Shown here in pieces: positions 46,212-56,021 of a stretch of 64,000 nucleotides of DNA. The first letter of the stretch is position 1. Every line of letters starts with the position of its first letter. The stretch is from Rhodotorula mucilaginosa (lineage: Eukaryota > Basidiomycota > Microbotryomycetes > Sporidiobolales > Sporidiobolaceae). The DNA lies in NCBI GenBank assembly GCA_034406715.1, contig CP137875.1, forward strand, positions 186,001-250,000, given 5' to 3'. Under the pieces are notes generated by a model, which was given only the letters and a program-made list of their open reading frames with translations, searched no databases and was not told the origin of the DNA. The translations under genes were made by a program, and so were the position numbers.

Positions 46212-48434
46212 TTACTGCAAGGAGAGCGGCAACAGTCAGCGAAACCGTATCGATGTCGACTCGTGTAGGAGGGAAAGGAAAGCGAGAGTATCGACTCACA
46301 AGCTCGTCGTGGCGGCCCGACTTGACCTCGGACTCGCCCTCGAGCTCGGCGTCAAGGTCATCCGGCGAGTTGATGTCGTTGGTCGCGTTCGCCTCGAGGA
46401 ACTCGACAAACGACTCGAGCGACCGGTCGCCCTCGTACGAGACCCACTCGCCCGAACCGGCCGCCTTGAACTTGATGGTCGGGAAACCGGTGACGCGGAA
46501 CCCGGCCGACGAGGGGACGTCGTTTTCGGTCGCGTCAAACTTGGCAATGACGAGCTTGTCCTTGACGTTCGAGTAGCGCTCGCCGAGCGTGTCGTAGATC
46601 GGCGCGAGCTTCTTGCAGCTGCGAGTCGGACGATGAATAAACCGATCAGGTCAGTCTCTGACTGTGCTGCAGCGCCAGAAAGAATTGCCTGTGGGGAAAG
46701 CTATGCGCCGCGACTCACTGTCCGCACCACGGGGCGTAGAACTCGACAAGGACGTCCTTGTCGTCCGAGGTGACCTCGTCAAACTCGTCCGCAACGAGGA
46801 CGTGCACCGGCTGGTCCTGAACGGGCGCCTTCTGACTCTTGACCGAGGGCTTGACCTTGCCGGCGACAAAGTCGGCAACGAACGCGGCGACGTTGTCGTG
46901 GTTGACCTCCTTGGACTGGTCGAGCGGGAACTTGGTCATCTCCTGGATGCTCTGGATCGCGAATGCGGGCCAGGTCGGCTCCTGGAGGTTCAGCGACTTG
47001 GCGTGGTCGGCAAACTGTGCGTTGCATGGACGACAGGGACCATCAGCTTTTGTTTTCGATCCTGCGAAACTGAAAGCAGAACAGAGGCGGGCTGCAACGC
47101 ACCTTGACGGCGTCGATCCAGACAAAGTTGACCTTGCCCTTGTGCTCGCGCGCGACGGGCTCGAGCGCCTTGACGATCTCGGCGCGCTTCGGGTCGGTAC
47201 TCGGGACAAAGACGTACGCGAGCGGGATCCCGGCCTCGGCGTAGGTGGCAAAGTTGTCGGGCGAGATCTCGTCGAGCAACGGGACCGAGTGCTCCTTGGC
47301 AAACTCGTACAGCGATTCGGCCGAGACGGCACCTTCGAGGTCGTTGCGACCCTCGTCAAAGGTCTTGTACATGACGACGGCGGGGGGCTTGACGTTGGCG
47401 GCGGCGATGGCGGCGGCGTCGGTCGAGAGACCGAAGAGGTAGTCGTCGCGGTGCTGGTTGGCAAACTCCTTGAAGGTGTCGGCGGTCTTGCTGTCCGAGG
47501 CGTCGACGTAGGCGATCAGGACGACCTTGTCGGCGCCCTTGAACTCGTCGTGGTTCTCGGTCGTCACGTCCGAAACGGCCGGCAGCGACTGCTTCTTCAT
47601 GTACGAGACGATGCCATCCGTTTTCCGCGTGCCCGAGTAGTCGGCCGGGACACCGTTGCGGAACACCTTCAATGTTCTGATGGGCGGTGCTTTCCGTGTC
47701 AGCGTTTGCTTTCGATGGCACCTTGAGGCGTGCAGGACTCACGGGTAGCCGTTGACTCCCTGTGCGGAGCAGAGTTCGGTCTCGACCGTGCAGTCGACCT
47801 TGGCAATGGGGATGTTGTCCTTCTTGAGGATCGTGGCAGCCTCCTCGTACTGTGGTGCAAGCGTGCGTCAGCAAGCTGCGGCGTGCGTGCCAAGGCGAGG
47901 GGGGACGGCTTACGTGAGGTGCGAGGGACTTGCAGTGGCCACACTGTGAGCAGCGGGAGGGACTGTCAGCAAGGTCCATCTCGCAATGTAAGCCGCCTTT
48001 GTTGGTCCGCCGGGTTCGCGCGCCTGCACTCGAACCCCTTCGCCCGAGGGATGCTGACCAAGTCGGTCAAAAATTCCAACGCCGCACTCAATCGCCCCTT
48101 TGCTCGCATGGAGCTGCGCAATCCCGCTCGAGTCGAGTTCGCTCTACATGTAGTGCTTGTCGCCGCGCTCGCTCGAGTGGTATGTGGCGACTTGACATTT
48201 GACACGTCGCGCCCTCCGAAAGCCCGCACATGTTGCCATCGACCCGGCGAGGGCAGCCGCATACGGACTGGACAAGAGACTGCGAGGACTGACCCAGGGT
48301 GCAAAGAACTCGACCAGGGCGAGCGGGCTGTCTCCAACAAAGTCGTCAAAGGCCGACTTTGTGAGGTCGACCACGTCGGAAGCCGACACGGCGGCGACGG
48401 CAGCGAGGCCGGCAAAGAGGGTGGTGGCGCGCAT
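46212..48434 (-). CDS. PDI1: Protein disulfide isomerase with HDEL signal
   Basis: ER-lumen oxidoreductase/chaperone of about 500 residues with a-b-b'-a' architecture. The signal peptide is MRATTLFAGLAAVAAVSAS. The first redox site is APW|CGHCKSLAPH, where the ten residues after W lie on their own 30-nt exon (47914-47943). The b and b' domains include KKQSLPAVSDVTTENHDEF and FVWIDAVKFADH. The second site is APWCGH|CKKLAP, with an intron inside the His codon (phase 2). The C-terminus is SGRHDEL. The intron at 46215-46299 falls between the HDEL codons and the TAA stop (46212-46214). The first intron (47944-48293) is 350 nt, about five times the local norm. Confidence 0.93.
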
Positions 48435-48940
48435 CTTCTGTGCAGGGTTCACGCCGGATGTCAGTATTTCCCCCTCAGCCCGTCTGTGCACGTGCAAGCT
48501 TACGAGTGCGGGCGTGGGTGGAGCGAGTCCAAGGAGGAATTCGCCGCCGCGCGTCGGTCCAACGCGTTCGTCGCGTCAATTTATTCAGCCTAGCCTGTCG
48601 ACGTGGCAGTACTGCAAATTCTACCAATCTATATATGCAGACGATAGAGTACTGGCAGGGACTTTTCCGAGAGAAAGTGAATTTCCGCGCGCATGAACAG
48701 ACGCATGAGGCCACGATGTGCATAGCGTACCTCGTTACCGTACGACGACTAAGTAACTCATACATATGTGTTACTTTTCACCAAGGAGCGCATCCAGACA
48801 AGTCTATACTTGGACGTAATTGCGCGGACTTACGCGATCGGGGCAAGTTCATTTTTGCTCCGCAATTGAGGTCGAAGGTCGATTCTTCTTACAAAGCGCG
48901 TCGGACTGGCGGACGAGGGGGTTCTCACAGCCCGCATGAG
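48435..48940. promoter_or_regulatory. Divergent promoter PDI1 / glycosyltransferase
   Basis: 506 bp between divergent genes. At 48600-48607 lies GACGTGGC (minus strand GCCACGTC), which resembles unfolded-protein-response elements with an ACGTG/CCACG core, 166 bp before the PDI1 ATG. One occurrence of such a short motif is weak evidence. Confidence 0.3.
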
Positions 48941-50855
48941 ATGCGATTGAGTGCGCTGGGATCCGGCATCGTGCGCCTCGCGTGCGCCGCGGCGGCAGTC
49001 GTCTTGACCTCGATCGGTTCCGCCGCCGCCATCAGCAGCAGCAACGCGACGACGACGACGACCAACGCGACGCATGTGCCGCTGTTCCCCGTCGGCGAGG
49101 GCGACCTGCAGACGCTGCACCTTTCGCTCGCTTCGCTGCTGCCCGTGTTGCCTCACCTCGCCCCGGGACCGGATCACACCCTCGCCGTCACGCTCGCGAC
49201 GCCGGCGTTCAAACCTCTGTTGTACAACTGGCTCTGCTTCCTCCGCTACAAGGCCAAGTGGGGCCAACCCGCCCAGTTCAACGTCCACGGCGAACCCAAC
49301 ACGCGAGACCGGGATCCGTTCCCCGACACGCCAAAGGTGCTCGTCGTCACGAGCGATGAAGACCTCGCGCTCGAGTTGAGCGAGAACGGCGTCGTCACCT
49401 GGCTCGTGTTGGGCATCGACTGGGAGGCGTTCGACGAGGCCGAGTTGATGGACGAGGACGACCCGCGCAAGGGCGAAGCGCTCGACTTCGTCCAGCGCAT
49501 GATGAGCGACGACTTGTTCACCAACCTGCGGTTACTCGACCTCCTCCTCCCGCCCGACATGCCGTACGACCCGGAAGAGGTCCACAAGGCGATCCCGTGG
49601 GGCACGTTGCGGTACCAGAGCTTGATGCTCGAGCGCACCGCCGTCATGAGCGCCCTCGTCGGCGCCCTCGTCGAAAGTCAGAGGTCAGAGGCGACCTGGA
49701 GGAAGGAGCAGGACGCGTACTGGCGCGAACGAGTCTTGGCGCACGACTGGGAGTCGGGTCCACTCGAGACGCCGAAATTCGCCGGCATCAAGGGCGTTCT
49801 CCTGGTCGACAACGACGCAGTCTGGTTCGTCGCCGGGGGCTTTTTTGCTCAGCCATCAATTGCTTTAAACTCACGCTGCTTTCCCGCGTTGCAGGCTCTC
49901 TTCTCCTACCGCCTTCCTCTCGCATTACTACCGACCGACGGGACCGCATCCCGCCATCGTTTACGCGCCCGACATGTCACCCTCAACCAAAAACGCCTGG
50001 GGCACTCACACGATGCCGTGCGCGTGCTTCTTCTATACCCGCGTCTCGGACGCCGGCGCGCAGCAGGCTGCGCCCATCTACCCCGATCCGAGCTCGCCGA
50101 TCCCGCTCGACCCGTACCTGTACTCTCCCGCCGAGGGGGCCGCGGCGGCGTGGCGCAACACGGCCTTGTGCCACATCTCGATGCTCCTACAAGCCCTCGA
50201 GGCCGGCGCGCGGCAGTTCAGGATGGGAGGCGTTCTCCGGAGCCAATCCGGCGACGACGATGCGCGACCCAACCTCGCTGCGCCGGCCATGGCGGGTGCG
50301 CGAGCGCCTTCGTTCCAAGCGACGGCGCTCGGCCCGGCCTTGTTCCTGAGCGAGCAAGTCGCGATCGACATGCCCGAGATCAGTCACGAACACTTTCTCG
50401 ACGCGCTCGGCTCGGCCGACGTCGAAGACTTGCACTTCTTGCTCGAGATTGCCGGCCTCGCGCCCGACCCCGTGACGGGCCAGGTTCCGAAGTCGTGCCT
50501 CGCGCAGGCGCAAGAGTTCCAGTATATGACCCCGGCGAGGATCCCGACCGGGTTCCACGAACCTCCGACTTCGCTCACGTTGCAATACTACGACACGCTC
50601 GGCGCGGCCGGACCGCGCCCTCACACGCCGATTCGGGTCGAACCGCTCCCGTACGACTTGTTCCCTCCCGGCATGCGCTACTTTGACGGCGGACTCGACC
50701 CGGGGACGAAACCGTGCGTGGTCCACGCCAACTACGCGACCGGGACCAAGAAGGAGGAGCTCTTGAGGAGCAAAGGGTTGTGGGCTCTCGTCGCCCCAGA
50801 CGATGCCGACTCGGACGCGTGGACGTGCGATGTACAAGTTATGCGCGAGGCATAG
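48941..50855 (+). CDS. Secretory-pathway glycosyltransferase (nucleotide-sugar type)
   Basis: Type II or secreted enzyme of 614 residues in two exons (48941-49824 and 49895-50855, summing exactly to 615 codons). The N-terminal hydrophobic segment RLACAAAAVVLTSIGSAAA is a signal or anchor. Features of the GT-A fold are PLLYNWLCFLRYKAKWG, KVLVVTSDEDLALEL, the DxD-type metal site LLVDNDAVW directly before the intron, and the late acceptor-site region LFPPGMRYFDGG, then CVVHANYATGTKKEELL with SKGLWAL. This arrangement resembles the nucleotide-diphospho-sugar transferase family (GT77-like). Substrate is unknown. NATTTTTNATH offers N-glycosylation sites in the stem. Confidence 0.72.
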
Positions 50856-51277
50856 AGGAGCCGTCGGTCTGTATTTGGTTGCCGCGTAGTTTCGCACTCA
50901 TTCCCCTTATTATGCTGCGCATGCATCTCTTGTACGATTATGTATCTCCACCCCTCCATTTCTAGCATTTCCACTCCCGCCTCTTCTGATCCTATCCTGC
51001 ATTGCGATCTTTAGACGCTTTCGGTCGAGGGTGAGCGACTTCTATTTACCCCCATGGCACGTGCTCGAGCCGCGTGGCGACCACGCGCGAAGCGGGATCC
51101 ACTCCTCGCCTCGTTGTCATTTGGCCCTTTTTCTCCTCCCTTTCTGCGGTCCTTACTCGCTCTTGCCCCTGTTACCCGCAGTCTTGTGTATAGTGGCTTG
51201 AATCCTCAGTCGGCCGTCGCTCCACGCCCGCCACTTGTGCCGTCCCTCCGTACTTTGAAAAAAGCCCCGTCAAGGCC
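50856..51277. other. Intergenic region with no gene seen
   Basis: 422 bp between two plus-strand genes; it should contain the terminator of the glycosyltransferase gene and the promoter of the next gene. No motif is claimed. Confidence 0.4.
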
Positions 51278-53650
51278 ATGGCCTCGCTCGCCATGACGCG
51301 CAACAGCCTGGCGCTGCCGTGGGCTCAGACTACCGACAACACCGATACGCCCACGACGACGACCGCGACGGGCGTGTCCCTCCGGTCGTACAGCCCGCTT
51401 TCGACGACGGCGTTCCAGCCGTTCAACCGTCCGGCCTCCTCCTTGCGGTCCTCCAGCAGGCCGCTCGGCGTCATTCAAGAGAAGCTCGCAGTCACGGACC
51501 TGTGTCCGATCGACTCGTTCGGCGCCCGAGCTCGGCTCGGTCACGAGCGCCTTGACGGACTCGTCACTCCCGACTCTCACGGCCCGTCGCTCGTGAGCTT
51601 GACGCCGCCCGCGCTCGACCCGAGCCTCGCTCGCTCTGCGCGCCTTCTAGCCATCGATACGCCCGCTCAGGGTCTGTACGACCAGGCTAGCGAGACCAAG
51701 TCGAGCCAGATCTCGCCCCTCTCGCGCCTCTCTCGTCTCTGGTCTGAAGACGAAGCTTTGTCGACCCCGTTGACCTCGGCCGCGCCTTCCAATGCCTCAG
51801 CTGTATTTCCTTCCCTTCAAACTCCTTTCGAGACTTACCTCTCATCCAGCCCGAACCCGCCCGAAGTCGCCCAGCCCACGAAGCGTCGCGCCCGTCTCAA
51901 GCCGAAACCTCTCCAGCTCTTCGACGTCGAAGGCGGCGCAGACTCGAAGCGAGCTCGCCGCGACTCGTATCCCGATATCCTCTCCGGCCGGCGCGACTCG
52001 TTCACGTTCCACTTGCCTTCCGACCTACGCCTCGACTCGCCGAGCGCGGCGCCGAGCAAGAATGGCTCGTACGGCTCATCAGCGCTCTTGCACTCGCCTC
52101 AGCCTCGCCGCCCTTCGCTCGTACTCGCTTCGGAACACAATACCCTCGCCGACCAGCCGTACATGCCATGCTGGGGTCTCGAGCCGCTTCCCGGCCTCGA
52201 ACAGCAAGCCTCTCGCGCCGCTTCGCACGTCGTTCAGCCCCCCGATCTCCTCGGACAACCTCCTGCGCCCCTCGCGCTGGCTCCTTCGCATTCACAGAGT
52301 GTCCCGCCCTGTCATGCGCCTGCGGAACCGAGCCACAGAGTCGGAACGAACACTTTTCGCCCCAAGACTGAACTCGACACCATCTCGGCTCAGCCCGGAC
52401 GCGCTGGGCTCGTGACGGTCACTTCGGCGACTCGCGTCTCGACTGCTCCATCGAGTGACTACCCCCTCAGCCCTATCGATGTGGAGCGTATCGCGACGTT
52501 GCACAACGGCCGCATCCCTTCGCTCGATCAACTTGCGCCGCCCGAGCATCTGACTTCGAACACCTACGAGCCGATTGTCAATACGGGCAATCAAGGTCCG
52601 ATGGTTGTCCAAGCTGGCGACTGGCGCTGTGGCACCTGCAGCTTTGTCGTAAGTCCCGTCAGAATGAGCGTTCGCTTTGACCTTCTCAAACCGACTCGAA
52701 CCACGTACGTTCGCCCGCAGAACTGGCGTCGCCGCAAGATCTGCCTGCGCTGCTTCCCGTACGCGAACGACGTCGGCAAAGTCCTCACGATCCAATCTCA
52801 GCGCGCCGCTCACCTCGCGACTCCGCCTTCGTCGAGCACGGCAACCAACGGCTCGCCTTACAGCCCCGCGGCGTTCGCGACCGGCGCGGCGCACATGCGC
52901 GTCGCGAGTGCGCCCGCTTACCCGCTCGACCTCGACATGTACCAGTCTGGTGTAAATTCGGCTGAGCTCGCGGCGCTCGCGCGTTCGACGAGCTACCCTC
53001 CTCCTCCGACGACGACGAACGGCGGTGTGCGTCATCGCCCCGCTACGACTGCCGCGATGATGGCGCACTACCAGCCTCGCCCGGCGTACACTCGCCACGA
53101 CTCGCACATACCGTACTTTGGGGGCGGCGGTGGTGGTGGCGGTCCCGGTCAAGCGGCCGGCTACCCGTACATGCAGACGCCCGGATCGGGTTACCTTCCC
53201 CCGCCTCCGAGTGGACCGCAGCAGCAGCCGCCGACTCACTTCCCGGCGGCCGCTCGTCCGCCCACGACTCCTCGTTCAGCTTCTTCGGGACGCGGACCGA
53301 CCATCCCTCCCATGGATGCGACCTTCTCGTACTGGGGTCTGCACAGCACCGGCACGCAACACGAGTTCTCGCCGACTTCTTCGTCATCTCCGAGCGCGAC
53401 GAGCGCGGGAGAATTCGCCGCCAAGAAGCGCGCGGCAGCTTCCGCTTCTTCGATGATCATCAAGTCGTCCAAGTCTTTCGAGCAGTACTCGACGTCCAAC
53501 GGCCGCCTGGGTTGTCAGCAGCAGCAACAGCCGCCGCCGCCGCCGCCGAAAGGATTCCTCCTCCTCGAAAACGACCACCACCACATTGGACCCGCCATCA
53601 CGACGACTACGGGAAGCGGAAGCGGCGGATTCTGCGGCTTTCCTTATTAG
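51278..53650 (+). CDS. RanBP2-type zinc-finger protein
   Basis: About 770 residues in two exons. The intron (52650 to about 52720) lies inside the zinc finger, joining GDWRCGTCSFV to NWRRRKICLRCFPYA. The joined motif W-x-C-x2-C-x3-N-x6-C-x2-C is a RanBP2 finger, usually binding single-stranded RNA or ubiquitin. The rest is Ser/Pro/Thr-rich and disordered, with a basic patch (TKRRARLKPKPLQLF), a Gly run ([12 protein letters not shown]) and a Gln/Pro run (QQQQQPPPPPPK). Many fungal regulators share this layout. I cannot name an orthologue. It is convergent with the RING-CH gene. Confidence 0.72.
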   Translation: MASLAMTRNSLALPWAQTTDNTDTPTTTTATGVSLRSYSPLSTTAFQPFNRPASSLRSSSRPLGVIQEKLAVTDLCPIDSFGARARLGHERLDGLVTPDSHGPSLVSLTPPALDPSLARSARLLAIDTPAQGLYDQASETKSSQISPLSRLSRLWSEDEALSTPLTSAAPSNASAVFPSLQTPFETYLSSSPNPPEVAQPTKRRARLKPKPLQLFDVEGGADSKRARRDSYPDILSGRRDSFTFHLPSDLRLDSPSAAPSKNGSYGSSALLHSPQPRRPSLVLASEHNTLADQPYMPCWGLEPLPGLEQQASRAASHVVQPPDLLGQPPAPLALAPSHSQSVPPCHAPAEPSHRVGTNTFRPKTELDTISAQPGRAGLVTVTSATRVSTAPSSDYPLSPIDVERIATLHNGRIPSLDQLAPPEHLTSNTYEPIVNTGNQGPMVVQAGDWRCGTCSFVVSPVRMSVRFDLLKPTRTTYVRPQNWRRRKICLRCFPYANDVGKVLTIQSQRAAHLATPPSSSTATNGSPYSPAAFATGAAHMRVASAPAYPLDLDMYQSGVNSAELAALARSTSYPPPPTTTNGGVRHRPATTAAMMAHYQPRPAYTRHDSHIPYFGGGGGGGGPGQAAGYPYMQTPGSGYLPPPPSGPQQQPPTHFPAAARPPTTPRSASSGRGPTIPPMDATFSYWGLHSTGTQHEFSPTSSSSPSATSAGEFAAKKRAAASASSMIIKSSKSFEQYSTSNGRLGCQQQQQPPPPPPKGFLLLENDHHHIGPAITTTTGSGSGGFCGFPY

Positions 53651-54039
53651 CTGGGCGGCCGGAGGTAAGTTACTGCAGTCGGGAGGGAAATGGAGTTGAG
53701 GGGAGGGATGATGGGCTTGATGCTGCTTGCTCGAGATCGCTCGTCGGGATGGACGAGAGAGTTTGCGGGATGCGGGAGGAGAGAGTTTGCGGGATGCGGG
53801 AGGAGTGAGGGCCGGCCGAGATGGAGGGGGAAGAAGGAGAGCTTTGCTTGCTTTCTTTGCTTGAGCATTAGTCTATCGCTTGTTGCCACCCTCTAGCTTG
53901 CAATCACGAATTCTCTTTTGCGCTTGCGCCGCTTCCGTCTAGCGCTTACGAGAGGTGTTGAGAGGAAACGACGACCGCGAAAGCAGACTACTATCGATAC
54001 AGAGAGACAGAGAGACAGAGAGCTCTTTCGTTCAGAAAG
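53651..54039. other. Convergent 3' region, purine-rich
   Basis: 389 bp between convergent genes. It is G/A-rich, with a perfect 24-bp tandem duplication (53757-53804) and a short GA(CA)GA microsatellite near 53996-54021. No gene is seen. Confidence 0.45.
53757..53804 (+). repeat. Perfect 24-bp tandem duplication
   Basis: Two adjacent identical copies of a unit starting gagagtttgcgggatgcggg, lying in the 3' region of the zinc-finger gene. Confidence 0.9.
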
Positions 54040-55873
54040 CTACAGGAAGTTGTGCACGATGGCTTCGCGCCCGTGCGCATCACGTCCTCCACTCATGACC
54101 GTCGGCGAAGGCGCCACCGTCTCCTCCTCTCCCTCTCCTTGCAAGATTTCTGCCCCCGTCGACGCCGCCGACGGGATGTTCGAATGCCCGCTCCCGCTCG
54201 CACCACTCGCACTACGGGGCCTAAACGGCCTCTCGACGATCCTCCTCGACCTCTGCCTCTTCTGATCCAACAACCCGACCGTCAATTCGACCGCGTCGCG
54301 AGTGAGGAGGACCAACCCCGCGCCGAGGGTGTTGCGGACCCATTTCGGGTCGACGCCCATAACGGCGGGGTTGTTGTTGTTGCGAGTTGGGGTGTTGGAA
54401 AGACCGGTGGTGATCAAGGCGCGGATCCAGCCCAATCCGGCACTGGTAGATGACGACGACGACGACACCAAAGAAGAAGAAGAAGAACCGACGCCACCCA
54501 GGATGGTCGAGAGTCCCAAAAGGTGCCTCAACACCCTGAACGGTTTCGCCGAACTGTGCCGACTCGCGAGCCAAAAGAGGGCGGAACCGGCTAGGGAGGA
54601 CAAAGCGGGGAAGATCAAGGCGCCGAGGACGAGCGAGGTGAGGCGGCCGAGGCCGACGCGGAGGCGGATGGATTCGGTCGCTGGTGGGTGTGGTTGAGCT
54701 TGAGCGGGGCGGAGGCGAGGATTTGGTCGCTCCTGATCACCTTCCTCTCGCTCTTCCTCCCGGTCCGCAGCGACACCATCATGCCGTCTTCCCGCCTCTC
54801 CTCCTTCCTCCGTTTCAACCTCAAAAGTCGCCACCAGTCCGACCATGTCACCTCCTCCTCTCGCTCCGTCGTCTTCTTCACCCTCCGCATCGCCGTCGCT
54901 CGCCACCTCATCCATCGCCGCTTCTTCAAACACGCCCGCGAGCCCTCGAAACTGTTTCCTCCTGCCCAACACGGCTCGAAAGACCTTGTACCGCAAGCGG
55001 AGGTAGAGTAACCTGAGCCAGGGGAGGAGGCAGACGGTCAACGTCGGGGAGGGAGGCCAACGGAGGGAGAGGTCGTCGATCCCGATGGGGTCGTAGGAAA
55101 AGGGCGCATGGGTGTGGGTGTGGGTGGAGAGGACGAGGGTGAGAGGGAGGAAGGGGAGGAGCGAGTCGATCAAGGGCGTGCGGGAGAGGACGAGCGAGAT
55201 GGGGATCAAGGGGAGATTGACTGTTGTAGAGATGGTCTCAGTTCTTGTGCTTTCTATAGATAAAGACACCGAAGAGAGAGGCAAGGGACTGACGCCAGTA
55301 CCGCCACGGGAGGCCGTTCTGATGGCGGAGCAAGAGCGCTTCGGTGACCTGCTCTCCCATAAAGGTCTTGAGTGCCCAAGCGCCATACGCCGCCGAGACG
55401 AACCACGCGCTGGCTGCGATACTCCCAACTCCCGCTGCCAAACTCGCGCGGTCGACGCTGCGCCTAAACTGCCTGTACCACCTCAAGACCTCGCTCCGAT
55501 CTTGGTGGATGCGAATCTGAGTTCCACAAGCGGGACAGCGCGGTGTTGGTCTCGTGGCGGGGTGCATGGCCTGCTGAGTCGAGATCCATTCGAGGAGGCA
55601 GTCGGGGTGGGCGAGCAGGGTGCAACTGCACGGGTGGATAAAGGCGAGGGACGGATCTTCGGACTCGGTGGTGTAGCAGATCCAGCACGTCTTGTTGGTC
55701 GTGTCGATGCTCACGGTGCGCGTCGGTGCGGGTGCGGGTGCGGGTGCGGGTGCGGGTGGATGAGCGGTCGAGAGGAGGTGCTCGTCATCGTCGTCTGCGA
55801 GGAGCGGGTCGTGGGCGGTGGCGGTGAGTGGCGTGCCCTGTTGCCTTCTATAGACCGCTTGCTGCGACGCCAT
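54040..55873 (-). CDS. RING-CH (MARCH-type) membrane E3 ubiquitin ligase
   Basis: Two exons (55294-55873 and 54040-55253) over a 40-nt intron give 597 residues exactly in frame. After an Ala-Pro repeat, residues about 60-120 form a RING-CH finger: CWICYTTESEDPSL, HPCSCTLLAHPDCLLEW, CPACGTQI, i.e. C4HC3 spacing. Hydrophobic segments follow (SIAASAWFVSAAYGAWAL; LPFLPLTLVLS; LTSLVLGALIFPALSSLAGS), suggesting several membrane passes and a role in membrane-protein turnover, as for the MARCH, Doa10 or Ssm4 families. Length and topology differ from Doa10, so I do not assign it. It is divergent from the NIPA-like gene over 148 bp. Confidence 0.82.
55726..55758 (+). repeat. Hexanucleotide repeat coding (Ala-Pro)n
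   Basis: About five to six TGCGGG units on the plus strand within the RING-CH gene, encoding an Ala-Pro run before the RING domain. Confidence 0.85.
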
Positions 55874-56021
55874 CTCTCCTCACTCTGGCCAGAGCGAGAG
55901 AGAGCGTGGTTCGTCCATCTCGTCCGAGTGGGGCCATGGGGCTGTGCGTCTGCTCGCTCGCGTCCCTCTCGCTTCCAGGGTTGGCCTAGCCGAGTTCAAT
56001 CGCCGCAGCTACGCGCTCCGG

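Noticed and set aside
46715-47464. PDI second active site read as CGQC
   Set aside because: The unspliced frame suggests Gln, but the exon ends GGA CA and the next begins C TGC, so the spliced codon is CAC (His) and the site is the normal CGHC.
52292-53239. Minus-strand open frame of 315 codons
   Set aside because: It is antisense to the RanBP2-zinc-finger gene and is dominated by Arg and Val, as expected of shadow frames.
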